64,000 bases of DNA from Algibacter sp. L3A6 (GCF_009796825.1 NZ_CP047030.1:3656501-3720500); one strand, 5' to 3'; shown: positions 1-9,906, counted from the stretch's first letter. Translations and numbers: made by a program. The notes: generated from the letters alone by a model not told the origin.

Positions 1-1
1 G

Positions 2-1207
2 TTAGATCAATCGATATCTAATGTAAAAAACAATTTATCTCAGAATATTAATGCTACAACTAGAACTTTAAATATTCAATTAAATAGTTTACAGAACCAG
101 TACCAAAAGGTAAACTCAAAGATTAGCTCTGTTCCTGGACAAGAGAATAAGTTAAAGTCTATTGAACGTAGTCAAGGTATTAAGGAATCTATTTACTTAT
201 ATCTGTTACAGAAAAAGGAAGAGGCAATTATATCTCAAACCGTAACATCATCTAATGTAAAGGTTATTGATCCCGCTTATTCCTACGGGCAAGTTTCTCC
301 TAAAGGTTCCATTTTATATATGGGTGCTTTATTCTTAGGGTTTTTAATTCCTTTCGGATTTATATATGCTAAAGATTTATTGGATACTAAAATTCATAAT
401 AGAGAAGACTTACATAAAGAAATTGATAATATGTCTATACTTGGCGAAGTGCCGAGAATAGCTAAAAGTGATAAACATTTAGTAGAGCGCAATGACCGTT
501 CTATTTTATCAGAATCTTTTAGAATTATTAGAACAAACTTTGATTTTGTTAGTCGTGGTAGAAATGTAGAGAAATACAACAACGTTATATTTGTAACGTC
601 TACAATTAATGGTGAAGGAAAGTCTTTTTTTAGTATGAATATGGCTTTAACATTGGCTAGCACGAACAAGAAAGTATTATTGATTGGGGCAGATATTAGA
701 AATCCACAAATTTTCTCAGCGATTAGAACTGTTGAAGATAAAGGAACGGCTAAAGCTGGTTTGACTGACTATATTGCAGATAAATCAATTAATTTAAATA
801 GTATTATTAATGAACATACTATTAACGATATAAAAGTTGATATTTTATTCTCAGGAAAAATCCCTCCAAATCCTGCAGAATTATTAATGAGCGATCGTCT
901 TGAAGAGTTGTTTGATACTGTTGCTGCCGATTACGATTACGTAATGGTGGATACAGCACCATCTATGCTTGTAACCGATACGCTATTAATTAGTAAATAT
1001 GCTGGACATACATTCTATGTAACTAGAGCAGGCTATACTGAAAAAGAGATCTTAAACTTTACTAAAGAGATTCATGCTGATAATAAATTGAACGGTATGA
1101 TGCTTGTTGTAAACGATGTGGATCAGTCTAACTTCGGTTACGGAGCTAGATATGGTTACTATGGTGCGCCAGAGAAAAAAGGATGGTTTAGCAGAAAAAA
1201 AGCTTAA
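2..1207 (+). CDS. Wzc-type polysaccharide co-polymerase / BY-kinase (5' end outside window)
   Basis: The frame is open from the left edge, so about 400 C-terminal residues are visible and the start is missing. Visible first is the end of the periplasmic coiled coil with a GNVR-like stretch (IERSQGIKESIYLYLLQ). Next is a membrane helix encoded at about 318-375. The cytoplasmic bacterial tyrosine kinase domain follows, with Walker A INGEGKS (about 607-627), Walker A' GADIRNP and Walker B YVMVDTAP. The tail is rich in tyrosine (YGARYGYYG), as expected for the autophosphorylated cluster of Wzc/CapB kinases. The family controls chain length and export of capsule or exopolysaccharide at the inner membrane. 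The CapD-like and sugar transferase genes nearby fit the same job. Confidence 0.9.
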   Translation, partial: LDQSISNVKNNLSQNINATTRTLNIQLNSLQNQYQKVNSKISSVPGQENKLKSIERSQGIKESIYLYLLQKKEEAIISQTVTSSNVKVIDPAYSYGQVSPKGSILYMGALFLGFLIPFGFIYAKDLLDTKIHNREDLHKEIDNMSILGEVPRIAKSDKHLVERNDRSILSESFRIIRTNFDFVSRGRNVEKYNNVIFVTSTINGEGKSFFSMNMALTLASTNKKVLLIGADIRNPQIFSAIRTVEDKGTAKAGLTDYIADKSINLNSIINEHTINDIKVDILFSGKIPPNPAELLMSDRLEELFDTVAADYDYVMVDTAPSMLVTDTLLISKYAGHTFYVTRAGYTEKEILNFTKEIHADNKLNGMMLVVNDVDQSNFGYGARYGYYGAPEKKGWFSRKKA

Positions 1208-1239
1208 ATATCTAATTAATTAATCCATTGATTTAAATT

Positions 1240-1278
1240 AAAAAACGCGTTAAAGTAATTACTTTAACGCGTTTTTTT
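1240..1278. terminator. Bidirectional terminator between wzc-like gene and aroB
   Basis: A perfect inverted repeat with 19-base arms (1240-1258 and 1259-1277, core AACGCGTTAAAGTAA) is flanked by A and T runs. It sits between two convergent genes, so it can end transcription from both sides. Confidence 0.85.
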
Positions 1279-1301
1279 ATGATATAAGTTTTACTTAGAA
1301 A

Positions 1302-2369
1302 TTAGCTAGCATAAAACTCAAAAGCATCTAAGATAACGCTATCGTCAACTAAGCAGTCTATTTTAGTAACGCCAACATCTTCTAGTAAAACAAAGTTAAT
1401 GTTACCGTGGTGGTTTTTCTTATCGTATTTAAGTAATTCGATGATGGCAGGAAGTTCACTTTTTTCAATAGTGATTTTACCATAGTAACTTAAGAATAGG
1501 TCTTTAATTTTTAAAGTTTTCTCTTTAGGGAAATTTGTAAGTTCTGTAGAAATATAACATGCTAATATCATTCCAACAACTACAGCTTCTCCATGTAGCA
1601 ACGTTGTTTTATTCGGGTTACTTAAAAAATAAGATTCTATAGCATGTCCAAGTGTGTGCCCAAAGTTTAGTGTTTTTCTTAAACCGTTTTCAAAAGGATC
1701 TTCTTCAACAACATTTTTCTTAATAATTACCGATTCGTAAATTAACCCATCTAAGTCATCTAATGATAGTTTAGATAAATCTTCAAACTTACTCCAATAA
1801 TCATCTCCTGTAATTAAACCATGTTTAAGCATTTCTGCTAGTCCAGAACGCATTTGGTTTACCTCCAATGTGTTTAAATAATTAGTGTCTATCAATACTA
1901 AATTAGGATTACTAATAACACCTACTTGGTTTTTTAAATGGCCTAAATCTACTCCGGTTTTCCCTCCAACAGAAGCATCAACCATAGAAAGTAAGGTTGT
2001 TGGCACATTTATGTAAGCGATACCGCGTTTAAAGGTACAAGCTACAAAGCCTCCTAAATCTGTAATCACGCCACCACCTATATTAATTAGTAAACTTTTG
2101 CGGTCGGCATCCAATTCTGATAAGGTATTCCATACACCAACGCACGTTTCAATAGTTTTGTTTATCTCGCCAGATTCTATTTCCATAATTTCAATTACAG
2201 CAGTTGTTTCCATTTTTTCTAAGAAAAGAGGTAAACACAATTCATGTGTATTCTCATCTACTAAGATGAAAATTTTAGAGAAATTATTATCTTTAAGGTG
2301 TTTGTTTAGTGAAGAATAACAAGTGTTATTAAAATGTATTGTACAGTTTTTTGTGCTAATAGAATCCAT
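1302..2369 (-). CDS. aroB: 3-dehydroquinate synthase
   Basis: Converts DAHP to 3-dehydroquinate in the shikimate pathway, in the cytoplasm, using NAD and a divalent metal. The 355 residues are the usual length. The NAD-binding stretch NIGGGVITDLGGFVA, the RSGLAEMLKHGLI segment and the metal-ligand histidines in NFGHTLGHAIE and LLHGEAVVVGM are all present. It is divergent from the proline dehydrogenase gene across about 90 bases, an adjacency common in Flavobacteriaceae. Nothing looks damaged. Confidence 0.95.
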   Translation of the reverse strand: MDSISTKNCTIHFNNTCYSSLNKHLKDNNFSKIFILVDENTHELCLPLFLEKMETTAVIEIMEIESGEINKTIETCVGVWNTLSELDADRKSLLINIGGGVITDLGGFVACTFKRGIAYINVPTTLLSMVDASVGGKTGVDLGHLKNQVGVISNPNLVLIDTNYLNTLEVNQMRSGLAEMLKHGLITGDDYWSKFEDLSKLSLDDLDGLIYESVIIKKNVVEEDPFENGLRKTLNFGHTLGHAIESYFLSNPNKTTLLHGEAVVVGMILACYISTELTNFPKEKTLKIKDLFLSYYGKITIEKSELPAIIELLKYDKKNHHGNINFVLLEDVGVTKIDCLVDDSVILDAFEFYAS

Positions 2370-2438
2370 AAAATATTTAAACTTTTTAAGAATGTGAAAT
2401 TAAGGAGATTTTATATAAAATGATAACTTAGCAATAAT

Positions 2439-2446
2439 TATATTTG
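2439..2446 (+). promoter_or_regulatory. -7 promoter box of proline dehydrogenase gene
   Basis: TATATTTG matches the Bacteroidota box TAnnTTTG. It overlaps an upstream in-frame TTG (2444). That argues against translation starting there and for the ATG at 2462. Confidence 0.55.
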
Positions 2447-2461
2447 CAAAAAAAACAGCAA

Positions 2462-3637
2462 ATGAATACGAATTTGATATTCAATAACACCGAAATCGCT
2501 TTTTCCTTGAAAAGTGACTCCGAATTAGAAAGAGCTTACTTCTTGTTTAAGATGATTTCTATAGAACCTTTGGTTCGTATTGGAACTGTAGCGACCAATT
2601 TTGCTTTAAAAGCGCATTTGCCTATTGAAGGATTAATTCGCTCTACGGTGTTTGATCATTTTTGTGGCGGCGTTAGTGAAGACGACTGCCTTGTTTCTAT
2701 AAATAATATGTTCCAAAAGGGAGTGAGCTCTGTTTTAGATTATTCTGTTGAAGGAAAAGAAAGTGAAACGGAATTTGATGGCGCTAAGGATAAGTTATTA
2801 AAAATTATAGAATTCGCTAAAAATCTTGACGCTATTCCTATTGCTGTATTTAAACCATCTGCATTTGGACGTTTTTATTTATATGAAAAATTATCAAAAG
2901 GAGATACTTTATCAGAAAAGGAACAAGAAGAGTGGGATAGAGTTATTGCGCGTTTTGATAGTGTTTGTGCTAAGGCTAAAGCTTATGATGTTGCCGTTTT
3001 AATTGATGCCGAAGAAAGTTGGATTCAAGATGCTGCCGATGATTTAGTAAGAGCATTAATGGTGAAATACAACACAGAAAAACCTATTGTTTACAATACG
3101 TTGCAAATGTATCGCCATGATCGTATGTTGTTTTTAGAAGCTGAACATGCAAAAGCTAAAGCTGGAAATTACTATCTAGGATTTAAATTGGTTCGCGGTG
3201 CTTACATGGAAAAAGAAAATGATAGAGCAGAGGATAAAGGCTATTTGTCACCAATATGTGTTAGTAAAGCGGCTACAGACCAAAACTTCAATACAGCAGT
3301 TAACTATATGTTAGAAAACCTAGACGATATGTCGGTTTTTGCTGGCACACACAATGAAGACAGTTCGTATTTGCTAATGGATTTAATGAAGAAGAAAGGT
3401 ATTGCTAATAAGGATGCTCGCGTTTGGTTCGGTCAATTATATGGTATGAGTGATCATATAAGTTTTAATCTTGCAAATGAAGGTTATAATGTGGCTAAAT
3501 ACATGCCATTCGGACCTGTGAAAGATGTGATGCCTTATTTAATTCGTCGTGCTGAGGAAAACACCTCTGTAGCCGGACAAACCGGACGTGAACTGGCGCT
3601 ATTGTCAAAAGAGAAAAAACGAAGAAAATCGATTTAA
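2462..3637 (+). CDS. Proline dehydrogenase
   Basis: FAD-dependent oxidation of proline to pyrroline-5-carboxylate, the first step of proline catabolism, usually membrane-associated. The product is 391 residues from the ATG at 2462. An in-frame TTG at 2444 lies inside the promoter box and is rejected as the start. Family motifs are FKLVRGAYMEKE near residue 240 and the substrate-binding YLIRRAEENTS near the C-terminus. The protein is the single-domain type, not fused to P5C dehydrogenase as in PutA. Its stop codon overlaps the end of the convergent CapD-like gene by four bases, leaving no room for a terminator. Confidence 0.92.
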   Translation: MNTNLIFNNTEIAFSLKSDSELERAYFLFKMISIEPLVRIGTVATNFALKAHLPIEGLIRSTVFDHFCGGVSEDDCLVSINNMFQKGVSSVLDYSVEGKESETEFDGAKDKLLKIIEFAKNLDAIPIAVFKPSAFGRFYLYEKLSKGDTLSEKEQEEWDRVIARFDSVCAKAKAYDVAVLIDAEESWIQDAADDLVRALMVKYNTEKPIVYNTLQMYRHDRMLFLEAEHAKAKAGNYYLGFKLVRGAYMEKENDRAEDKGYLSPICVSKAATDQNFNTAVNYMLENLDDMSVFAGTHNEDSSYLLMDLMKKKGIANKDARVWFGQLYGMSDHISFNLANEGYNVAKYMPFGPVKDVMPYLIRRAEENTSVAGQTGRELALLSKEKKRRKSI

Positions 3638-4704
3638 TTTTTAAAGTAACTATTTAAAATAGCTTTTACTTCTTTATTAGGGGTAAAGGCTTTAATTTCT
3701 GAAATACGATTTAAGTAGTTAACAGGAAATGTGCTTTGGGTTTTCTTTTGCACTATTAAAATATATTTATGTTTTGAAGGACTTAGTATTTCATTTTCAG
3801 AAACCAAATCTTCATGAAGTTTTTCGCCTGGGCGTAATGTCGAGAATTTTAAATCTACTTGCTTTTTATTGCAAAATAAAGCAAGACGTTCTACCAAATC
3901 TATGATTTTTATAGAATTCCCCATATTAAAAGTTAACAAAGTATTTTCTCCATACTCGTTTTGAGAAATTTGTAAAATAAGTTCACATGCTTTTTCTTTA
4001 TTGATGAAATATCTAGAAATAGCTTTGTGAGTTATAATAACAGGTTTTCCATTGTCAATACGCTTTTTGAACAACGGCACTACAGATCCGTTTGAACCAA
4101 ATATATTACCGAATCGTGTAGTTATAAATAAGGTAGATTTAGAACTAGATAATGAAAGCAAATAATCTTCAGCTATACGCTTAGAAATCCCCATTATACT
4201 TATTGGGTTCACAGCTTTATCCGTAGATATGTAGATGAATTTTTTAACGCCATTAATAACAGATAAATCGGCAAGTATTTGAGTCGCTAAAATATTCACT
4301 TTTATTGACTCATAAGGATTTAATTCCATTAACGGTACATGCTTATAAGCTGCCGCATGAAAAATAACAGTAGGCTTAAAAGTAAAAAAAAGATGTTCTA
4401 GGCTTTCCTTTTGAGTAATATTTAAAATTAAGAAATTAACGTTTGTTTTGTTATCAAATTCTGGCTCGTTAATTAAATCGTGTAAAGGAGATTCAGCAAT
4501 ATCAATTAAAATAAGTTTTTTAAATTGATATTGGCTTATTTGTTTAGCAAGTTCACTTCCTATAGAACCAGCAGCACCAGTAATTAGAATGGTTTCATTT
4601 GAAAAATCAAACTCTAAAATAGTTCTAGAAGGCTTTTCTATTTCAGGAAATAAACCTGATGTTTTTAGTAAGTGATCAATCTGATTTTGAGTTGCTGTAT
4701 TCAT
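3634..4704 (-). CDS. CapD/FlaA1-like nucleotide-sugar 4,6-dehydratase/epimerase
   Basis: Extended SDR enzyme acting on UDP-sugars (UDP-GlcNAc type) for capsule or O-antigen synthesis. The 356 residues correspond to the soluble short form, without the N-terminal membrane domain of long FlaA1/WbpM proteins. The Rossmann motif ITGAAGSIGSELA is near residue 40. FHAAAYKHVPLME and YISTDKAVNPISIMGISKR are the hallmark segments of the CapD group, which has Met-x3-Lys in place of the usual Tyr-x3-Lys. It lies last in a minus-strand run: ald, a small membrane protein, sugar transferase, this gene. The exact sugar substrate cannot be read from sequence. Confidence 0.85.
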   Translation of the reverse strand: MNTATQNQIDHLLKTSGLFPEIEKPSRTILEFDFSNETILITGAAGSIGSELAKQISQYQFKKLILIDIAESPLHDLINEPEFDNKTNVNFLILNITQKESLEHLFFTFKPTVIFHAAAYKHVPLMELNPYESIKVNILATQILADLSVINGVKKFIYISTDKAVNPISIMGISKRIAEDYLLSLSSSKSTLFITTRFGNIFGSNGSVVPLFKKRIDNGKPVIITHKAISRYFINKEKACELILQISQNEYGENTLLTFNMGNSIKIIDLVERLALFCNKKQVDLKFSTLRPGEKLHEDLVSENEILSPSKHKYILIVQKKTQSTFPVNYLNRISEIKAFTPNKEVKAILNSYFKN

Positions 4705-4773
4705 TAAATTTTATCTGCTGTTATGCCAATTAGTGATAATAATTTCGAAGAACAAAACTTGTTGAAAAAGGAA

Positions 4774-5367
4774 TTACTTCGCTATTACTTTTATAATAGT
4801 GAGTCCAATTAGTTTTAAATCAAAAAAGAAGTTACGGTTTTTTATATATTCTTTATTGAATTTGAGCTTATCAGGAATTATCGTTTTTATAAATAATTCT
4901 TCAGGGTTATCGGCTGCCTTTAATAATTCTACTTCATTCCTATATTTTAAAGAGGCTAAACCTGTAATTCCGGGACGCACCTGAAAAATTTTCATATCAT
5001 CTTCAGAATAAAAATTAACATAATACCTAAGTTCAGGTCTCGGGCCAACGAAACTCATATCGCCTTTTAGAATATTAATAAGTTGAGGGAATTCGTCTAT
5101 TTTATACCGTCTCAAAAAATAACCAACTTTAGTAACTCGAGAATCGTGATTACCTAAAGTTAGTAAGCCTTTTTGTTGCGATTGTATTTTCATGGTTCTA
5201 AACTTGAAAATATTAAAATCACAATTATTTTGTCCTACACGGCCTTGAACGAAAAAAACAGGTCCTTTTGAATCTATTTTTATAATAATTGCCAAAAGAA
5301 GTAGAAGAGGCAATAGAAATATTAAGCCAAACAAAGAAAAAACAACATCGAAAGTACGTTTTATCAT
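4774..5367 (-). CDS. Initiating sugar transferase (phosphoglycosyltransferase, PglC/WcaJ type)
   Basis: Transfers a sugar-1-phosphate from a nucleotide sugar to undecaprenyl phosphate at the inner membrane, starting an exopolysaccharide repeat unit. The 197 residues match the minimal monotopic form: one hydrophobic N-terminal helix (about residues 8-30), then VFFVQGRVGQN, FKFRTMK, RRYKIDEFPQLINIL, SFVGPRPEL and RPGITGLA. DEFPQ carries the catalytic Asp-Glu pair of the family. It starts 5 bases after the stop of the preceding small gene, so the two are very likely co-transcribed. Confidence 0.9.
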   Translation of the reverse strand: MIKRTFDVVFSLFGLIFLLPLLLLLAIIIKIDSKGPVFFVQGRVGQNNCDFNIFKFRTMKIQSQQKGLLTLGNHDSRVTKVGYFLRRYKIDEFPQLINILKGDMSFVGPRPELRYYVNFYSEDDMKIFQVRPGITGLASLKYRNEVELLKAADNPEELFIKTIIPDKLKFNKEYIKNRNFFFDLKLIGLTIIKVIAK

Positions 5368-5372
5368 TGAGG

Positions 5373-5744
5373 CTATTCTATTTTTAAATCGGTAATAGTT
5401 GCAATACTATCGCAGTTTTCAACGGTTAGAACAACATCCTTTTCATTGAATTCGCCTTCTACCATATAAACACCACAAGGTTTAGTTCTAGGGGCACTAT
5501 CAGAAAAATTGATGTCTCCTTTTTTAAGAATACGTCTAATTTCGGTAGAATCAATAACATTATCATCAATATAACTAAAAACTAAAGAGTTGAATACAAT
5601 GGTTTTGGAGTTGATATTCTTTAAAACTCGAGCATCTGGTCCATAGCTACATGATGTTTTTTTTCCGTTTAAAAAGAACGCTAAAATAATTAAGCCAATA
5701 GAAAATCCGCCAAGATAATAGCCAATACGCTGAATAAGTTTCAT
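5373..5744 (-). CDS. Small conserved membrane-anchored protein, function unknown (possibly DUF4258-like)
   Basis: 123 residues: one N-terminal membrane helix (YYLGGFSIGLIILAFFLNG), then an extracytoplasmic soluble part with three cysteines (CSYGPDARVL, TKPCGVY, ENCDSI). I recognise the pattern of a protein often found next to alanine dehydrogenase in Flavobacteriaceae. The domain name is from memory and not firm. It lies 35 bases after ald and 5 bases before the sugar transferase gene, consistent with one transcript. I infer no function. Confidence 0.7.
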   Translation of the reverse strand: MKLIQRIGYYLGGFSIGLIILAFFLNGKKTSCSYGPDARVLKNINSKTIVFNSLVFSYIDDNVIDSTEIRRILKKGDINFSDSAPRTKPCGVYMVEGEFNEKDVVLTVENCDSIATITDLKIE

Positions 5745-5779
5745 TTAAAATAATTTGATAATAATTTAAGGAAAGTAGG

Positions 5780-6979
5780 CTAAAATATAAGCAAATTAAT
5801 ATCGCTGTATTCTAATCCAAACCATTCTCCCACAGATTTACTCGTTAAAATCCCGTGGTAAAAATACAACCCATTTTTTAAACCGCGATCAAAACGTAGC
5901 GAATTTTCTAAACCACCATCTTCAGCAATTTTTAGTAAATATGGCGTAAAAATATTACTAATAGAAACAGATGCTGTTCTAGAATATCTTGCAGGAATAT
6001 TAGGGACGCAATAATGAACTACGTTATGTTTTACAAAGGTAGGATGTTTGTGTGATGTAACTTCACTAGTTTCAAAACAGCCCCCCATATCGATACTTAC
6101 ATCAATAATAATAGCTCCTTTTTTCATGTGTTGCACCATACTTTCGGAAACCACAATAGGCGCTCTGTTAGTACCGCGAACTGCACCAATAACAACATCA
6201 CAACGTTTTAAAGCTTTAGTTAAGTTTTTAGGCTGAATGGTTGATGTATATATTGGGCGCCCTAAATGCGTTTGAATACGTCGTAATTTAGTTAACGAAT
6301 TGTCAAAAACTTTTACATTGGCACCTAAACCAATGGCGCTTCTGCTGGCAAATTCGCCCACGGTTCCTGCTCCTAAAATAACAACCTCTAAAGGAGGAAC
6401 ACCACTAATATTACCAAACATGAGTCCGTTGCCTGTGTTTGCGTCAGAAAGTAATTCTGCTGCGATAAGCACAGAAGCTGTTCCAGCAATTTCACTCAAC
6501 GATTTTACGGCAGGATAGGCATTATCAGAATCTCTAATAAACTCAAAAGCCAAGGCGGTAATGCGTTTTGCTGCTAAAGTTTCAAAATATTTTTTATGTT
6601 GTGTTTTTAGCTGCAAAGCAGAAATAATAATGGTTTGCGGATTGATAAGTTTAATTTGTTCTAAACTTGGCGGTTCCACTTTTAAGATCATCGGGCAGGC
6701 AAAAACCTTCTCGGTGTCTTTTGTTATTTCAGCTCCAGCTTCACTGTAATCTTTATCACTAAAATTAGCGCCTTCGCCTGCACCAGACTCTAGTAAAACA
6801 CGATGTCCGTTACAGACTAAAGCGTAAACAGCATCTGGCGTTAAACACACGCGTTTTTCTTTGTAAGCGGTCTCTTTTGGGATTCCTATAAATAATTCTC
6901 CTTTTTTCTTAAATATTTCAAGGGTTTCCTCCTGAGGTAAAAGTTGTTGCTTTGTAAAAGGTGAAAGTGTTTTATTCAT
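5780..6979 (-). CDS. ald: Alanine dehydrogenase
   Basis: NAD-dependent interconversion of alanine with pyruvate and ammonia, cytoplasmic. The 399 residues are slightly longer than classical Ald (about 370) because of an N-terminal extension of about 30 residues, which I believe is usual in Flavobacteriaceae. FIGIPKETAYKEKRVCLTP marks the start of the conserved domain. The NAD fold is VVILGAGTVGEFASRSA, with a following VKVFD. GAIIIDVSIDMGGCFETS near residue 290 is also typical. It heads the minus-strand run into the small membrane protein and sugar transferase genes. Confidence 0.88.
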   Translation of the reverse strand: MNKTLSPFTKQQLLPQEETLEIFKKKGELFIGIPKETAYKEKRVCLTPDAVYALVCNGHRVLLESGAGEGANFSDKDYSEAGAEITKDTEKVFACPMILKVEPPSLEQIKLINPQTIIISALQLKTQHKKYFETLAAKRITALAFEFIRDSDNAYPAVKSLSEIAGTASVLIAAELLSDANTGNGLMFGNISGVPPLEVVILGAGTVGEFASRSAIGLGANVKVFDNSLTKLRRIQTHLGRPIYTSTIQPKNLTKALKRCDVVIGAVRGTNRAPIVVSESMVQHMKKGAIIIDVSIDMGGCFETSEVTSHKHPTFVKHNVVHYCVPNIPARYSRTASVSISNIFTPYLLKIAEDGGLENSLRFDRGLKNGLYFYHGILTSKSVGEWFGLEYSDINLLIF

Positions 6980-7136
6980 ATTTTTTAGTAAAAAAAAACA
7001 AATTACAAATAAATTTTGTAATTCAATTCATCAAAATATAGAATTAAAACGAAGAAATATAAACCTTCGTGGAAATGTAAGAATTTTGATTAATTATGGT
7101 AAGGGCATACCGCAAAATGTATTCGTTTTTTTATTT

Positions 7137-7144
7137 TAAGTTTG
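7137..7144 (+). promoter_or_regulatory. -7 promoter box of outer-membrane receptor gene
   Basis: TAAGTTTG fits TAnnTTTG and lies 17 bases before the ATG at 7161, implying a very short leader. Confidence 0.45.
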
Positions 7145-7160
7145 CATTAAGTTTACATGT

Positions 7161-9578
7161 ATGATGCGAAAAATTGTTATTTTATTTATATATTTATTTT
7201 CAATACTAGGTCTTGCTCAAGGCCTGGAAATAAAGGGAAAAGTTGTTGATACAAAAAATAATCCGGTTGCTTTTGCTAACATAGTTGTTTCAGATGGCGT
7301 AAATACTTCAGATTATAAAGGTACTATTTCTAATGAAACTGGTGATTTTGAAATTGGTAATTTAGAGAGTAAAAAATATACTCTGAATATTAGTTTTTTA
7401 GGATATAAAACACAAACTATTGAAATTCAGCTTGATAAAAACACTTCTCTTGCTGATATTTTTTTAGAAGATGAAGAACAGCAACTAGATGGTGTACTTA
7501 TCGTTACTAAAAAACCAACTGTAAAACGTATGGTGGATCGTTTAGTTTTTAATGTTGAAAACTCCACATTATCTAATAATAACATGCTCGATGTTTTAAA
7601 ACATACGCCAGGAGTTATGGTAAATAACGATGGTATTTCTGTAAAACATGCTAGCCCAACTATATATATTAACGACAGAAAGGTGCATTTATCTACTACA
7701 GAGGTTATACAGCTTTTGGAGAGTATGCCTGCTAACAATATTAAATCTATAGAAGTAATAACTTCGCCACCAGCTAAATATGAGGCAGAAGGAGGAGCTG
7801 TGCTTAATTTTGTTACAAGTAAAAATTTGGTTTCTGGATATAATGGTAGTGTTTTTGGTAATTTTAAACAGGGATTTGAATTTCCAAAATACTCGGTTGG
7901 GACAAGTCATTTTTTTAAGGGTGAAAAAATAAATGCTTACGTTAATTATAATGTGAGTCCGAGAAAAGATTTTAGAAATACCGACGAGTTTATTAATTTT
8001 ATAGATAACGATGAAACGACTTCTAGTTGGGAAACGGACTATAATAGAACTCGAAAATCATCAAATCAAAATATAAATAGTAATATAGACTATACTATTA
8101 ACGATAAGAATACCTTGAGTTTTTCGGCTAATTTAATGTTTTTGCCTAAATCGGGAACCGAGACCGATATCAATTCGTTAACCGAGGTATACGGAGCCAC
8201 AGGCGTTTTAGATTCTACGTTTAATACCATGAACACTGCAGTAGATAAAACAACTAATGCTGCATTTACATTAGATTATTTACATAAATTAAATCAAGAC
8301 GGTGAGCAATTATCATTTAGTGCACATCACACTAATTTTAATTTTGATAGTGATCAAGATGTAAATACCGAATATTTATTTCCCGATCAATCTTTAATTA
8401 GAAACAATGAGTTTCAATCGCTTTCTAATCAAGACATCAAGCTTTATACTGGGCAGGTAGATTATGAGTTACCTATTGGTGAAACTGCTTTTTTGGAAGC
8501 AGGAGGGAAGACTTCTTTTATTAATTCTGAGAGTGTTATTAATCGATATTTGATTGATAGCGGAATTCGAGAACCAGATTTAGCAAATTCTGATACTTTT
8601 CTATACGATGAAACTAACCTGGCTCTATATGGTAGTTACAGTAAAGATTGGGATAATTGGAGTTTAAAAGCTGGGTTAAGAATAGAATACACAAATATTG
8701 AAGGAAACTCTCTATCTGAAAACCAAATTAATAAATCTGATTACATTAAATTCTTCCCGACATTTCATATTATGAAGGTTTTGAATGAAAACAACGAAAT
8801 TTATTTCACTTATAATAAAAGTATCTATAGACCAAGGTATAGCCAGTTAAATCCCTTTAAGTTCTTTTTAAGTGATAACTCATACAATACTGGAGATCCA
8901 AATTTAAAACCGCAAATTGACGATAGTTTTACTATAGGTTATACTTTAAATTCTAAATATACTTTCGAACTTTATTATAGAAACGAGAATGATCCTTCAA
9001 TACAAATTACGTTTCAAGACAATGATTCTAAATTGTTAAAAAATATTGATACCAATATAGATAGAAGTATATCGTATGGATTGGATTTTACAACATTTAC
9101 CCCCGTGATGTCTAACTGGGATGTTTATGCATATTCGTCATTGTTTTATTATGAAAATAGATTTGCTGCTTTAGAAAGTAATAACCAATTATATACTAGC
9201 GATAAATGGTCTGTGTATTTACAAATGGTAAATTATTTTTCTTTTTTAAAGGATAAAACATTAACCGCAGATGTCGTGTTAACTTATATTTCGCCATTAG
9301 TAGATGGGCCTAGTGAAATTAGCAATAGAACGGGACTAGATATTAGTGTACGTAAAACGTTTTGGAATAATAGAGCGTCTTTAACTATGGGTATTACCGA
9401 TATTTTTAACACTCAAAATTTCACACAAACCACAAAGTATTTAAATCAAGATATAATATTAAATTCTAGAATGGAAAACAGAATGTTTACGCTTGGTTTT
9501 AATTATAAGTTTGGTAATTTCAGGTTACAAACAAATAAAAAAGATATAGAATCTATTGAACGTGATAGACTAAATTAA
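7161..9578 (+). CDS. TonB-dependent-receptor-like outer membrane beta-barrel protein with carboxypeptidase-regulatory domain
   Basis: 805 residues with a signal peptide ending near LGLAQG. A carboxypeptidase-regulatory-like beta-sandwich follows (about 22-105: IKGKVVDTKNNPVAFANIVV ... FLGYKTQTIEIQL). Next is a plug-like domain (about 120-215: LDVLKHTPGVMVNNDG, YINDRKV) and a large C-terminal barrel. This is the layout of the 'outer membrane beta-barrel family' receptors of Bacteroidota, not a full SusC: I see no SusD partner and no SusC signature. The ligand is unknown. The gene stands alone between its own promoter box and a terminator at 9758-9802. Two adjacent ATGs (7161, 7164) are possible starts. 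Confidence 0.85.
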   Translation: MMRKIVILFIYLFSILGLAQGLEIKGKVVDTKNNPVAFANIVVSDGVNTSDYKGTISNETGDFEIGNLESKKYTLNISFLGYKTQTIEIQLDKNTSLADIFLEDEEQQLDGVLIVTKKPTVKRMVDRLVFNVENSTLSNNNMLDVLKHTPGVMVNNDGISVKHASPTIYINDRKVHLSTTEVIQLLESMPANNIKSIEVITSPPAKYEAEGGAVLNFVTSKNLVSGYNGSVFGNFKQGFEFPKYSVGTSHFFKGEKINAYVNYNVSPRKDFRNTDEFINFIDNDETTSSWETDYNRTRKSSNQNINSNIDYTINDKNTLSFSANLMFLPKSGTETDINSLTEVYGATGVLDSTFNTMNTAVDKTTNAAFTLDYLHKLNQDGEQLSFSAHHTNFNFDSDQDVNTEYLFPDQSLIRNNEFQSLSNQDIKLYTGQVDYELPIGETAFLEAGGKTSFINSESVINRYLIDSGIREPDLANSDTFLYDETNLALYGSYSKDWDNWSLKAGLRIEYTNIEGNSLSENQINKSDYIKFFPTFHIMKVLNENNEIYFTYNKSIYRPRYSQLNPFKFFLSDNSYNTGDPNLKPQIDDSFTIGYTLNSKYTFELYYRNENDPSIQITFQDNDSKLLKNIDTNIDRSISYGLDFTTFTPVMSNWDVYAYSSLFYYENRFAALESNNQLYTSDKWSVYLQMVNYFSFLKDKTLTADVVLTYISPLVDGPSEISNRTGLDISVRKTFWNNRASLTMGITDIFNTQNFTQTTKYLNQDIILNSRMENRMFTLGFNYKFGNFRLQTNKKDIESIERDRLN

Positions 9579-9906
9579 TTAGGCTAAGTTTCATTTGATC
9601 ATTGCCATGTTTGTATTACCTCTTTAAGCTGGCTTAAAACTTATTACTTACAGATTACTTAGCATAAAAACTCTATTTTAAAGCTTCTGCTGAATATTTA
9701 GACAGCTTCCTTTACTGGTGTTGAGATTTATTTTTGAACACGTTAAAAGCTTTGTGTAAAAAAGAATCCGCAAAACCAATTTGGCTTTGCGGATTCTTTT
9801 TTATGTAATCTTCATGTACTTTTAAATACTATTTCCTGATAACATTCGGAAATCTTTCATAAAGCTTCAATAAGAGAAATATTGTCAACAGAGTAGTTAA
9901 TCGCTA
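9579..9906. other. Intergenic stretch between convergent genes
   Basis: About 330 bases with no supported gene. The only clear feature is the terminator at 9758-9802. Confidence 0.6.
9758..9802. terminator. Bidirectional terminator
   Basis: 17-base arms (AAAAAAGAATCCGCAAA at 9758-9774 and its complement at 9786-9802) with an 11-base loop and T runs on both strands. It separates the receptor gene from the convergent membrane-protein gene. Confidence 0.85.
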
